Position numbers and translations under genes: made by a program. From Ignavibacteriota bacterium (GTDB lineage Bacteria; Bacteroidota; Ignavibacteria; Ignavibacteriales; Ignavibacteriaceae), in assembly GCA_013285405.1 (NCBI GenBank), contig CP053446.1, forward strand, positions 1,649,985 to 1,713,984: a stretch of DNA of 64,000 bases, given 5' to 3'. Below, one piece after another: positions 44,674-53,613 of this stretch. Below the pieces are notes generated by a model. It did no database searches, was not told the DNA's origin, and saw only the letters and a list, made by a program, of their open reading frames with translations. The stretch's first letter is position 1. Each line of letters opens with the position of its first letter.

Positions 44674-45408
44674 ATGAAACTTGACGTTCTGTTTTCACCA
44701 GTTCAGGCAGATGAGCTTTACTTTACGGGTAAGACTACTATTGTGATTGATGTTCTTCGGGCATCAACAACAATTACAACAGCACTTTCCAATGGGGCAA
44801 AAGAAGTTGTTCCCGTGGGGACTGTTGAATTTGCGGTAAAAGTCTCTGGCGGAATATTCGGTGGGCAAACACTTCTCGGCGGTGAAAGAAACACGAAAAA
44901 AATAGAAGGATTTGCATTGGGAAATTCACCGTCGGAGTATAAAAAAGAAATTGTATCGGGAAAATCAATTGTGTTTTATTCAACTAATGGTTCGCGTGCA
45001 ATTGTAAAAGCAAAATATTCCGCAAACCTGTTTATCTGTTCGTTTAATAATTTGGTTACACTTGCAAAACACCTCAAAAAGTTGAATGAAGATGTAGTTA
45101 TTCTTTGTTCAGGCAATAACAATTTTTTCAGTTTGGAAGATTCTGTTTGTGCTGGTATGCTGGTAAATGAATTAGTTACAGAAAATAAAAAAGATGAATT
45201 GACAGATGCTGCCAGAAGCGCAATTGCATTATTCAAATCCTTTGGAAAAAATATTTTGAAAATGTTAAATGAAACAGATCATGGCAGATTGCTTATCGAG
45301 AATGGATTTAAAGATGATCTGAAAATGTGTGCTGAGCTTGATAGTACCGAAGTGATCCCGGTTTATAAAGGTAATGTATTAAAGGTATTAAACGAAGCAA
45401 TCAATTAA
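44674..45408 (+). CDS. comB: 2-phosphosulfolactate phosphatase family protein
   Basis: A 244-residue member of the ComB family, known in methanogens to convert 2-phosphosulfolactate to sulfolactate in coenzyme M synthesis. Seen: VIDVLRASTTITTAL (residues 24-38), GERNTKKIEGFALGNSPSEY and VFYSTNGSRAI, all conserved family blocks. Coenzyme M synthesis is not expected in this type of bacterium, so the true substrate is uncertain; the family is scattered through bacteria. It is tightly packed between gcvT and ftsK (ftsK starts immediately after its stop). Confidence 0.85.
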   Translation: MKLDVLFSPVQADELYFTGKTTIVIDVLRASTTITTALSNGAKEVVPVGTVEFAVKVSGGIFGGQTLLGGERNTKKIEGFALGNSPSEYKKEIVSGKSIVFYSTNGSRAIVKAKYSANLFICSFNNLVTLAKHLKKLNEDVVILCSGNNNFFSLEDSVCAGMLVNELVTENKKDELTDAARSAIALFKSFGKNILKMLNETDHGRLLIENGFKDDLKMCAELDSTEVIPVYKGNVLKVLNEAIN

Positions 45409-47835
45409 ATGACCAGAAGTAAAAGAAATGGTAACGGCAAAAAGAATAATTCAGGGAAGAATTATTTCACATTTTCTTCTGATAAGAAAAGAAGAATTGC
45501 CGGCATTTTTCTTTTGCTTTTTTCTGTATTTATTTTCCTTTGCATAGTTTCATACAGCAGGAAAGACGAGGCACTTCTTGAAAATTCAATTTTTTCTGGC
45601 GCCGATTCACACAACTGGCTTGGTATAATTGGTGCCCATTTTTCATACTTTTTTATAAAGTCAACTATTGGTTATTTCTCAGTTGTAGTTCCTGCAATTA
45701 TGTTTTTATGGGGACTTTCTATCTTTAAAAAAATTGCTTTCAAAACTCTTATTCATACTACTAATCTGTTACTAATCTTCGGACTCACAATTGCTTCTTT
45801 TTTCGGTGTGTTGAAAGCCGGTCTGGATTTCTTACCCGGTACAAAAGAACTTCGGGGAAACGTTGGTGAATATTTGGGTGCCTGGTTTGTCGGATTATTC
45901 GGAACTGCCGGAAGCATCCTCTTTTTATTATTTGTTTCAGCGGTTGTGTTAATATTCGCTTTCGATATTAAAATTGAAAACATATTTCAGTTCATAAAAA
46001 ATTTGTTTGCTTCTGACGAAGAGACTAAAATTAATATTGGGAAGACGGAAACAGAAGCTGACAATTCAAATCTTGAAAAAATAAAGAAGCTTGGTAAAGA
46101 AAAGAAAAAACCTGTTGCAGTGGAAGATGAAGATGTTACGGCTGAAGACCTGATGGATGAGGAAGCAGAAGCACAGACACAAATCCGGATAATACGAAAA
46201 GCTGATACCGAAGTAATGGAAGAAGATGAAATCAAAGTCGATGAGAGAAAAAAAGTCGATCTGGAAAAAACCGGTGAACTACCAACTCAGAAAAAAAATG
46301 TTGATGATGATGATGAGGAAAAAAATCTTCCAGATCCATGGGAAGAAAATCTCGATTATGAGCTCCCCGGACTCGATCTTCTTCAACCGGCTGCTGCTGA
46401 AGACATAAAGGTAGCGGAAGAAGAATTAACCCGGAATGCTGAACTGTTAAAAGATAAGCTCAAGCTTTTTGATATAGAAATTCAAAATATTTCCGTGACA
46501 CCAGGACCGGTAGTTACGCTTTATGAAATCGTTCCGGCACCGGGAGTTAAAATCAGTAAAATTGTTGGTCTTGAAAATGATATCGCACTTGCCCTTGCAG
46601 CCAGAGGAATCAGAATCATCGCACCAATTCCCGGCAAAGGCGCTATCGGAGTCGAAATACCTAATGCTGAGGCTGCTATTGTTAATGCACGTTCAGTTCT
46701 TGGAAAAGTTCGCGATTCTAAAATACAATTACCGTTAGCACTTGGAAAGACAATTAGTGGTGATGTTTACCTGACAGATCTTTCTTTAATGCCTCATCTT
46801 CTTATTGCGGGTTCTACAGGTTCAGGAAAAAGCGTTGGTATAAACATGATCATCAGCAGCTTGCTTTATTCAAAAGTTCCTGCCGATGTAAAATTTATTT
46901 TGGTTGACCCGAAGAAAATAGAACTTTCATTTTATAATAAATTAAGAAGACACTACCTTGCTGTATCACCGGATATAGATGAAGAGATAATTACAGTACC
47001 ACAGAATTCAGTATTGATGTTAAAATCTGTTGAGATTGAAATGGAAAAGAGATACGATAAATTAGCAAAAGCTGGTGTAAGAAATATTGTCGATTACAAC
47101 AAAAAGATTGATAATCCAAAAACAAAACCTCACGATTCTGAATCAATTAAACATCATCACTTGCCTTATCTTTGTGTTATCATAGATGAGCTCGCCGATC
47201 TTATGATAACTGCGGGAAGGGAAGTTGAAGAACCAATAACACGATTAGCTCAATTAGCTCGTGCAGTCGGAATTCATCTTGTCCTTGCAACACAACGTCC
47301 TTCTGTTAATGTTATCACTGGTTTGATAAAAGCAAATTTCAGTTCAAGAATTGCTTATCAGGTTGCGACAAAGATTGACTCACGAACTATTCTTGATATG
47401 AATGGTGCAGAACAACTTCTTGGAAGAGGTGATATGTTGTTCCTTCCGACAGGATCACCGAAACCAATCAGAATGCAAAATGCTTTCATATCAACTGATG
47501 AAGTAGAAGCAATAACCAACTATGTATATTCGCAACCCGCTTATTCGAAACCATATTATCTGCCGTCAATTTACGATAAGAAAAAGAGTTCGTCTTCAGG
47601 ATTGTCTGCCGACCTTGATCCGATGTTTGAAGAAGCAGCACGGGTGATTGTCCGGCATCAGCAAGGTTCTGTTTCACTTTTGCAGAGAAAATTAAAATTG
47701 GGATATTCGCGTGCGGCAAGAATCGTTGATCAACTAGAAGATGCAGGTATTGTTGGTCCAAACGATGGCAGTAAAGCAAGACAAGTTTTAGTTGAAAATG
47801 AAGAACAGCTTGAAGCAGTATTACGATCACTATAA
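45409..47835 (+). CDS. ftsK: DNA translocase FtsK
   Basis: An 808-residue septal DNA pump for chromosome segregation at division. Four to five N-terminal transmembrane helices (to about residue 200) are followed by a shortish acidic linker (210-310). The alpha/beta motor has Walker A GSTGSGKS (about 467-474) and Walker B VIIDELADLM. The winged-helix gamma domain at the end (VSLLQRKLKLGYSRAARIVDQL) would read polar KOPS-like sequences. The ATG directly follows the comB stop. lolA starts 7 bp later, an ftsK-lolA order also seen in proteobacteria. Confidence 0.95.
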   Translation: MTRSKRNGNGKKNNSGKNYFTFSSDKKRRIAGIFLLLFSVFIFLCIVSYSRKDEALLENSIFSGADSHNWLGIIGAHFSYFFIKSTIGYFSVVVPAIMFLWGLSIFKKIAFKTLIHTTNLLLIFGLTIASFFGVLKAGLDFLPGTKELRGNVGEYLGAWFVGLFGTAGSILFLLFVSAVVLIFAFDIKIENIFQFIKNLFASDEETKINIGKTETEADNSNLEKIKKLGKEKKKPVAVEDEDVTAEDLMDEEAEAQTQIRIIRKADTEVMEEDEIKVDERKKVDLEKTGELPTQKKNVDDDDEEKNLPDPWEENLDYELPGLDLLQPAAAEDIKVAEEELTRNAELLKDKLKLFDIEIQNISVTPGPVVTLYEIVPAPGVKISKIVGLENDIALALAARGIRIIAPIPGKGAIGVEIPNAEAAIVNARSVLGKVRDSKIQLPLALGKTISGDVYLTDLSLMPHLLIAGSTGSGKSVGINMIISSLLYSKVPADVKFILVDPKKIELSFYNKLRRHYLAVSPDIDEEIITVPQNSVLMLKSVEIEMEKRYDKLAKAGVRNIVDYNKKIDNPKTKPHDSESIKHHHLPYLCVIIDELADLMITAGREVEEPITRLAQLARAVGIHLVLATQRPSVNVITGLIKANFSSRIAYQVATKIDSRTILDMNGAEQLLGRGDMLFLPTGSPKPIRMQNAFISTDEVEAITNYVYSQPAYSKPYYLPSIYDKKKSSSSGLSADLDPMFEEAARVIVRHQQGSVSLLQRKLKLGYSRAARIVDQLEDAGIVGPNDGSKARQVLVENEEQLEAVLRSL

Positions 47836-47842
47836 AACAGGA

Positions 47843-48457
47843 ATGAAAATGAAATCAGTAATTACTAGTATATTTTTTATCTCAGTATTATTCCTGAGCA
47901 ATTCATTGGGACAAGCTAACCCACAGGAATTATTAAAAAATATTCAGGACAAGTTCAATTCGATCAATGATCTTTCAGCAGATTTAGCTCAATCAGTTAA
48001 CGGGAAAATTAATCTGAAAGGTAAAGTTTTTTATAAGAAAGATAATCATTTGAGATTTGAATTTGAAAATAATGTTATTGTATCCGATGGCGAAACTTCC
48101 TGGAACTACAGCAAAAAACAGAACAAAGTTATTATTAGTGACTATGATAGTGAAGGAAATAAAATTCTCTCAATCCGTCAGTTGATTTATGAATATCCCG
48201 AAGATTGCAAGCTATCGATGAGTGAAGTTGATGGAATAAAAACGCTCGAGTTGATTCCGCAGGATGACACATTCACTTTTAATTCTATTAAATTGTTCGT
48301 GGATTCAGAAAATCTGATTATTAAAGTACTGATTGATGATCCTGCAACGGGAAATATTCAAGTCAATTTATCAGATATTCAGATTAATAAAGGATTAGCA
48401 GATAGTTACTTCCAATTTTTACCACCCGAAGGAAGCCAGATTATTGATCTCAGATAA
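47843..48457 (+). CDS. lolA: Outer-membrane lipoprotein carrier LolA
   Basis: A 204-residue periplasmic chaperone that ferries lipoproteins to the outer membrane. The signal peptide (VITSIFFISVLFLSNSLGQ) is followed by the LolA-like sheet: LLKNIQDKFNSINDLSADLAQ and a run of strands including GKVFYKKDNHLRFEF and VSDGETSWNYS. I chose the ATG at 47843; one two codons later (47849) is equally possible. Frames reaching further upstream run inside ftsK. It overlaps the next gene by 14 bp. Confidence 0.88.
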   Translation: MKMKSVITSIFFISVLFLSNSLGQANPQELLKNIQDKFNSINDLSADLAQSVNGKINLKGKVFYKKDNHLRFEFENNVIVSDGETSWNYSKKQNKVIISDYDSEGNKILSIRQLIYEYPEDCKLSMSEVDGIKTLELIPQDDTFTFNSIKLFVDSENLIIKVLIDDPATGNIQVNLSDIQINKGLADSYFQFLPPEGSQIIDLR

Positions 48458-49499
48458 TGTAAAAAAAATACCGGCATTGCGTGGACTAATAAATTTTTTA
48501 GTTTCAATTGCTCTTGCTGCAGTCTTTCTTTATTTGGCATTTGCTGATATTAACTTAAGTGAAGTCATCCATCTTGTTTCAGAAGCTTCTATCTTCTGGA
48601 TATTAATCTTTTCGGTTCTGATTATGCTCGGGCACTACATACGAACAGTCAGATGGAAAATTATTTTGCACTCGGTTAAACCCACAGTTAAAATGTGGAA
48701 TCTTTTTGGAGCGTTGATGATTGGATATGGAGTAAACTGTGTTACTCCAAAGCTTGGTGAAGTTACCCGTGCAATTATGATTGGCAGATATGAGAATCTT
48801 TCACGTTCATCAATGTTCGGGACTGTAATAGTTGAAAGAGTAATCGATATTATTTCGATGGGTGCTGCAGTTTTAATTTCAGCTTTCATTTGGGGCGAAA
48901 ATCTATATGAAAGTTTTCCATGGCTGGAAGCATCACTTTATATTTCAGCAGCACTACTAATATTTGTTCTGATATTGATCTACCTGTCGGTAAAATTTAA
49001 GGAAAGATTTTATGGATATGTTCTGAAATTAATTGGTAAAGTGTCAAATAAAGCTGCGGAGAGACTCGGATATATTTTCGAAATGTTAATACAGGGATTT
49101 ACTGCTTTAAAGGGAACAAAAAATTACTTACTAACTTTTATTACGACTGTAGTAATGATTTTAATTTATGCACTTACTTCATACTTCGGATTTTATATGC
49201 TTCACATGCAATCGCTAAGTGATGTAACGCTGGCAATGGGTTGGATTGTAATGAGTATCAGTTCGATAGGTGTTGTTGTTCCAACACCGGGCTCTACCGG
49301 TTCGTATCACGCACTGGCGATAAATACTCTGGTTTTGTTGTTTGGATTTGGGGAAGCGATTAGTGCAGCTTATGCATTTCTTACCCACATCATTTCTTAC
49401 ATTTTATTCATTGTTACTGCGCTTGTAATGTATTTTGCATTGAACAAACAGCATATCAGCTTGCTAAATATTTTTAAAACTAACTCAGAAGAAACATGA
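48444..49499 (+). CDS. Flippase-like (YbhN/LPG synthase TM domain) membrane protein
   Basis: A 351-residue protein with about eight transmembrane helices, of the lysylphosphatidylglycerol synthase transmembrane family (UPF0104), with RTVRWKIIL early, PKLGEVTRA near residue 110 and the typical PTPGSTGSYHA block near 280. Members move or modify lipids or glycolipids across the inner membrane. The start is a TTG at 48444 inside the lolA end, or a TTG at 48477; no suitable ATG exists. Its stop overlaps the next gene as ATGA. Confidence 0.82.
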   Translation: MISDNVKKIPALRGLINFLVSIALAAVFLYLAFADINLSEVIHLVSEASIFWILIFSVLIMLGHYIRTVRWKIILHSVKPTVKMWNLFGALMIGYGVNCVTPKLGEVTRAIMIGRYENLSRSSMFGTVIVERVIDIISMGAAVLISAFIWGENLYESFPWLEASLYISAALLIFVLILIYLSVKFKERFYGYVLKLIGKVSNKAAERLGYIFEMLIQGFTALKGTKNYLLTFITTVVMILIYALTSYFGFYMLHMQSLSDVTLAMGWIVMSISSIGVVVPTPGSTGSYHALAINTLVLLFGFGEAISAAYAFLTHIISYILFIVTALVMYFALNKQHISLLNIFKTNSEET

Positions 49500-50158
49500 A
49501 AAAATCTTGTATCCTTTTTTTTATTATACTAATTAACTGTGCTGGATTTGCCCAGACTGAGTTAAAAGGAACAATGGGGATTAATTTTTTAAGTGTGCCA
49601 TCAATGCAGGATTATATAAATGAAAACTATGCACCATCAGGCTCACTATTAGGGACCTTCAGTTCTGCAATAATATTTACTGGTGAAGCCGGAATGTTTT
49701 TGAGCAAATCATTTGAACTTGGAATTGAATTACCTTATCAGATATATTCTTACACAGAAAATGTTGGTTTAGGTCAGTACGAATTAGCATACAATTCAGT
49801 CTTACCATCGGTTATGGCATATTATGTTCTGATGGGTGACGGTTATAATTTTAAATTTGGTGGAGGAGCCGGAGTAAGATTTGTGAGTGTTACAGAAAGC
49901 AAAAAATGGCAGGGAACAGACGAAGCGTTCAATGCTTTTGGTTTCGGCGGATTGCTTCGGGTAGAAGCAAATACTGCACTTGCTGAAAATGTTTATGCGA
50001 ATCTTGGACTCGATATGCGTTACGATATAAACGGTGAACCTGAAGACAATGAGGGTAAAACATTAATCAACAATGTTCAAAATGAAAACGTAAACTTCGA
50101 TACTTTTTCGCTCGGTGTTAAACTCGGTATTTCATATTTGTTTGGAGTCAGCAATTGA
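49496..50158 (+). CDS. Outer-membrane beta-barrel protein
   Basis: A 220-residue protein with a signal peptide (CILFFIILINCAGFAQ) and amphipathic strands with Gly-rich turns (FKFGGGAGVRFVSV; FGFGGLLRVEANTAL), ending in SLGVKLGISYLFG, like small outer-membrane barrels. Function unknown. The start overlaps the flippase stop (ATGA) and its stop overlaps the uppP start (TTGA), so the three are translated as a coupled unit. Confidence 0.65.
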   Translation: MKKSCILFFIILINCAGFAQTELKGTMGINFLSVPSMQDYINENYAPSGSLLGTFSSAIIFTGEAGMFLSKSFELGIELPYQIYSYTENVGLGQYELAYNSVLPSVMAYYVLMGDGYNFKFGGGAGVRFVSVTESKKWQGTDEAFNAFGFGGLLRVEANTALAENVYANLGLDMRYDINGEPEDNEGKTLINNVQNENVNFDTFSLGVKLGISYLFGVSN

Positions 50159-51003
50159 ATTTACTCGAAGCAATCATTCTTGGTATAGTTCAGGGACTTA
50201 CAGAGTTTCTGCCAATCAGCAGTACGGGACATTTAACTCTTGCAGGTAAATTTATGAATCTTATTTCAGAAGAACATCCCGAACAATGGACAGCATTCAT
50301 TGCAGTAATTCAGCTTGGCACTATGCTGGCAGTACTGGTTTACTTTTGGAAAGATTTGATTTCTATTATTAAAGACTTTATCAATGATAACATCATTAAA
50401 AGAATAAGCTATTCAAATCAGCAAGTTAACTCAAAGCTTGGCTGGCTGATAATCATCGGAACTATTCCGGTAGTTATAATTGGTCTGACATTCAAAGATG
50501 TAATTGAAGGGGCAATAACTAAAAATTTATACATTATAGCAGCCAGTTTAATCGTTCTTGCATTAATTTTAGCTCTCGCGGAGAAGACAGCAAAGTTCAA
50601 AAAAAATATAGAGAATGTTACAATCCTGGATTCAATAATTATTGGGGTTGCTCAAGCATTATCACTCATCCCGGGATCATCAAGATCCGGTACAACAATC
50701 ACAGCAGGATTGTTTGTCGGGCTAAACCGTGAAGCAGCAGCAAGGTTCTCATTTTTATTAAGTATTCCTGCTGTGCTGGCAAGCGGAGTTTTACAACTTT
50801 ACGAAGCTGTTGAGTTTTTAGATAAAGCTATGGCTGTTAACATTATTGTTGCAACTATAGTATCAGGAATAAGTGGTTATCTCGCCATAGATTTTCTTTT
50901 AAAATTTTTAAAGAAGAATTCAACCTTTCTGTTTATTTATTACAGGATAGGATTGGGTATTATTATTTTCATCTTATTATTTAACAACATTATTAAACCA
51001 TAA
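50155..51003 (+). CDS. uppP: Undecaprenyl-diphosphatase
   Basis: A 282-residue membrane enzyme that dephosphorylates undecaprenyl diphosphate to recycle the lipid carrier for peptidoglycan and glycans. The two catalytic blocks are present: QGLTEFLPISSTGHL (residues about 13-27) and LIPGSSRSGTTITAG (about 172-186). The start is a TTG at 50155 overlapping the previous stop. The length is normal for the BacA/UppP family. Next, a cyclophilin gene starts 13 bp later with its own AAGGAG. Confidence 0.94.
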   Translation: MNLLEAIILGIVQGLTEFLPISSTGHLTLAGKFMNLISEEHPEQWTAFIAVIQLGTMLAVLVYFWKDLISIIKDFINDNIIKRISYSNQQVNSKLGWLIIIGTIPVVIIGLTFKDVIEGAITKNLYIIAASLIVLALILALAEKTAKFKKNIENVTILDSIIIGVAQALSLIPGSSRSGTTITAGLFVGLNREAAARFSFLLSIPAVLASGVLQLYEAVEFLDKAMAVNIIVATIVSGISGYLAIDFLLKFLKKNSTFLFIYYRIGLGIIIFILLFNNIIKP

Positions 51004-51016
51004 AGGAGTAAAAACA

Positions 51017-51685
51017 ATGAAACAATTATTGATTGCTTTCATAACAATGTTTACAGTCTGGGCTTGTAATGGTCAGGACGATTCAAAAGTTGAAACCAAA
51101 CAGGAAACTGTTAAATCAGAACAAACAAAAGTACAGCAAACAGAAACTGATCAAGTACAAACTGAAAAATTTAAACTGGGAGAAAATGAAATGGCAGTTG
51201 CAGTGATTAAAACTAATATGGGGACAATCGAAGTACAATTAAACAGATCCAAGGCACCAATTACTGTGGATAATTTTGTAAAGTATGTAAACTCGGGATT
51301 TTATGATGGGTTAATATTCCACAGAGTAATAAGTAACTTTATGATTCAAGGAGGTGGATTTACTCCAGATGGAAATCAAAAAGCAACAAATGCTCCTATC
51401 ACATTAGAATCAAACAATGGACTAAACAATGATGTAGGAACTATTGCAATGGCTAGAACAAATGTCCCTAACTCAGCGACATCTCAGTTTTTCATAAACG
51501 TAGCCGATAACTCCTCATTAAATTATGCACCTGGAAACCCAGGATATGCTGTATTTGGAAAAGTAATTTCAGGAATGGATGTTGTTTATGCAATCAGCAA
51601 AGTGCAAACAAGTAAACCTGGAGATAAACCACTCAAAGATGTAGTAATGGAAACTGTAACGATAGAAAAAAGAGAAAAGAAATAA
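51017..51685 (+). CDS. Lipoprotein cyclophilin-type peptidyl-prolyl isomerase
   Basis: A 222-residue protein folding catalyst outside the cytoplasm. The signal peptide ends VWAC (Cys17). A 35-residue Gln/Thr/Glu/Lys tether follows. The cyclophilin domain (about 60-218) has YDGLIFHRVISNFMIQGGGF with the catalytic Arg, and MARTNVPNSATSQFFIN. AAGGAG lies 9 nt upstream of the ATG. Directly after its stop begins the REPIN-like element. Confidence 0.92.
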   Translation: MKQLLIAFITMFTVWACNGQDDSKVETKQETVKSEQTKVQQTETDQVQTEKFKLGENEMAVAVIKTNMGTIEVQLNRSKAPITVDNFVKYVNSGFYDGLIFHRVISNFMIQGGGFTPDGNQKATNAPITLESNNGLNNDVGTIAMARTNVPNSATSQFFINVADNSSLNYAPGNPGYAVFGKVISGMDVVYAISKVQTSKPGDKPLKDVVMETVTIEKREKK

Positions 51686-51687
51686 CA

Positions 51688-51858
51688 AGGCCTCCCCCGG
51701 CCCCTCCGAAGGAGGGGAGAATAAAAAGAGAAAAACATTTTTCAAATAAAGCACTATTCATTGAATGAGAATGCTAGTTAATCTTTCTGACAAATCTATT
51801 CGTTATAAATTATTACATTCTAAAGCCCTCTCCTTTGGAGAGGGTTTGGGTGAGGCCT
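51688..51858. repeat. REPIN-like inverted pair of palindromic repeats
   Basis: 171 bp starting AGGCCTC (51688-51694) and ending GAGGCCT (51852-51858). The left unit has the hairpin CCCCTCC-GAA-GGAGGGG (51701-51717). The right unit has CCCTCTCC-TTT-GGAGAGGG (51826-51844). Reading the right end on the other strand gives AGGCCTC, A, CCC, then the CCCTCTCC hairpin, clearly the same repeat as the left one in opposite orientation. About 108 bp of A+T-rich DNA lies between them. There is no coding capacity, so any movement would depend on an enzyme elsewhere. Confidence 0.8.
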
Positions 51859-51862
51859 GACT

Positions 51863-53371
51863 TTGAAGCAGCAAGAATTTTTTTCTTCACGCTGGACATT
51901 AATTATTGCGACTCTGGGAATCGCAGTTGGTACCGGTAACATCTGGAGATTTTCACGAGTAGTTGCTCAAAACGGCGGCGGTTCTTTTCTTATTCCCTGG
52001 GTAATATTTTTATTGATATGGTCAGTTCCATTAATCATTGCTGAATTTGCAATCGGTAAATCAGCACGAATGGGACCAGTCGGGGCAATAACAAAAGTTG
52101 CCGGAAAAAGTTTTGGATGGATGGGGGCATGGATTGTATTTGTTTCAACTGCGATAATGTTCTATTACTCAGTTGTAACTGGTTGGTGCATGAAATATTT
52201 TTTTTCGGCTGTCTCGGGCGGCTTGTTTAACACTTCTGATCATTTACTTTATTGGAATGAATTTTCTTCCAGCTATCAGCCATTACTCTTTCATTTTATT
52301 GTAATAGTTTTTGCGGCAGTAATTATTGTGAAAGGAGTAACGAACGGAATTGAGCGAACCACAAAGCTGATGATGCCAGCTTTATTAATTATTCTCTTCA
52401 TATTATTTGTGCGAGCAATTACTCTTCCTAATGCACTTGAAGGAATAAAATTTTTTTTCACTCCCGATTTGAATGTGATACTCGATTACAAAGTCTGGTT
52501 GAATGCATTGACACAAAATGCATGGGACACGGGTGCCGGATGGGGATTGATTTTAGCTTACGCAATCTATATGAAAAGGAAAGAGGATATTTCACTCAAT
52601 GCAGCACTTATCGGTTTTGGAAATAACAGTGTATCACTACTTGCAGGCATAACCATATTTTCAACAGTATTTGCACTTGGTTCAGTTGACCTGTCTACCG
52701 GACAGGCAGATGCAATGCGACAGATTTCGCAATCCGGTCCGGCAAATACGGGAATAACATTTATATATCTTCCGCTTCTTTTCACGAAGATATCCGGGAG
52801 TAATTTAATTAATACTTTATTCGCATCCGGTTTTTTTATTGCATTGTTTTTTGCTGCATTCACTTCACTTATTTCAATGGTTGAACTTTCAACGAGAACA
52901 ATGATAGATTTTGGATACGAAAGAAAAAAAGCGATAGTTATAATAGCAGTGCTTGGATTTATTCTTGGAATTCCATCTGCTATTGATTTGAAGTTTCTTG
53001 TTAACCAGGATTGGGTTTGGGGAATGGGATTAATTCTAAGCGGTGCCTTTATATCTTTTTCAATAATAAAGTTTGGTGTTAATAAATTCAGAACTGAAAT
53101 AATTAATAGTTATGGAAGTGATGTGAAGATTGGGAAGTGGTATAATTTTGTAATTGGAATTCTTGTTCCGATCCAGGTTGTGGCATTGTTGAGCTGGTGG
53201 CTGATTTCATCAATTGGCTGGGATGCAGAATGGTGGAATCCTTTTCATTCAGAAAATTTAGGCACTGTAATTTTTCAATGGACAATCGTGCTGGTGGTAT
53301 TCGTTTTATTAAATAAGTATATGGTAAATAAATTGGCTTTTAATATCGAAAGTAGAGAAAGCACCAAATAA
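51863..53371 (+). CDS. Sodium-dependent NSS/SNF-family symporter
   Basis: A 502-residue Na+-coupled amino acid transporter with about eleven to twelve helices. The first helix has the NSS signature IATLGIAVGTGNIWRFSRVVAQNGGGSFLIP, which forms part of the sodium and substrate sites. The start is the TTG at 51863: the frame is closed just upstream by TGA at 51851-51853. The GAGG of the repeat arm (51852-51855) lies 7 nt before it and could act as ribosome-binding site. A 40-residue MetS-like subunit gene follows at 53491, so this is probably the large subunit of a MetPS-type (methionine or alanine) importer. Confidence 0.88.
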   Translation: MKQQEFFSSRWTLIIATLGIAVGTGNIWRFSRVVAQNGGGSFLIPWVIFLLIWSVPLIIAEFAIGKSARMGPVGAITKVAGKSFGWMGAWIVFVSTAIMFYYSVVTGWCMKYFFSAVSGGLFNTSDHLLYWNEFSSSYQPLLFHFIVIVFAAVIIVKGVTNGIERTTKLMMPALLIILFILFVRAITLPNALEGIKFFFTPDLNVILDYKVWLNALTQNAWDTGAGWGLILAYAIYMKRKEDISLNAALIGFGNNSVSLLAGITIFSTVFALGSVDLSTGQADAMRQISQSGPANTGITFIYLPLLFTKISGSNLINTLFASGFFIALFFAAFTSLISMVELSTRTMIDFGYERKKAIVIIAVLGFILGIPSAIDLKFLVNQDWVWGMGLILSGAFISFSIIKFGVNKFRTEIINSYGSDVKIGKWYNFVIGILVPIQVVALLSWWLISSIGWDAEWWNPFHSENLGTVIFQWTIVLVVFVLLNKYMVNKLAFNIESRESTK

Positions 53372-53490
53372 CAAAAATAAAATCACAAAGAAATTTCAAG
53401 CATCAAATTCGAACGTATTTGGATTTTTGAAAATGGAATTTTGGATTTGTTTGGTTTTTGTAATTTGAGTTTTGGAATTTCAAAAACGAT
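53372..53490. repeat. Low-complexity T/G-rich spacer, possible degenerate repeat
   Basis: Between the NSS transporter and its small subunit, the stretch about 53420-53485 is made of variations on TTTTGGAATTT and TTTGGATTTG (GGAATTTTGG, GGATTTGTTTGG, GTTTTGGAATTT). It is imperfectly self-similar and may be an old dispersed repeat. No gene or hairpin is seen in it. Confidence 0.35.
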
Positions 53491-53613
53491 ATGAACACAT
53501 TAACAATCATTACAGCGTTAATAGTTATCGGAATAGTCTGGGGCGGATTAACTTTTTTTCTCAGCCGTGCCTTGAAATATGAAAAAATGAAGCAGGAAAA
53601 TGGCAAAGAGTAA
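53491..53613 (+). CDS. MetS-type NSS transporter small subunit
   Basis: A 40-residue protein with one transmembrane helix: MNTLTIITALIVIGIVWGG, then LTFFLSRALKYEKMKQ. The small size, single helix with the IVWGG motif, charged tail and position directly after an NSS transporter match the MetS family, the small subunit of MetPS importers. The corynebacterial MetS is needed for transport by its large subunit. The stop overlaps the start of holA by 14 bp, so the two are translationally linked. It is too short for most gene callers. Confidence 0.75.
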   Translation: MNTLTIITALIVIGIVWGGLTFFLSRALKYEKMKQENGKE

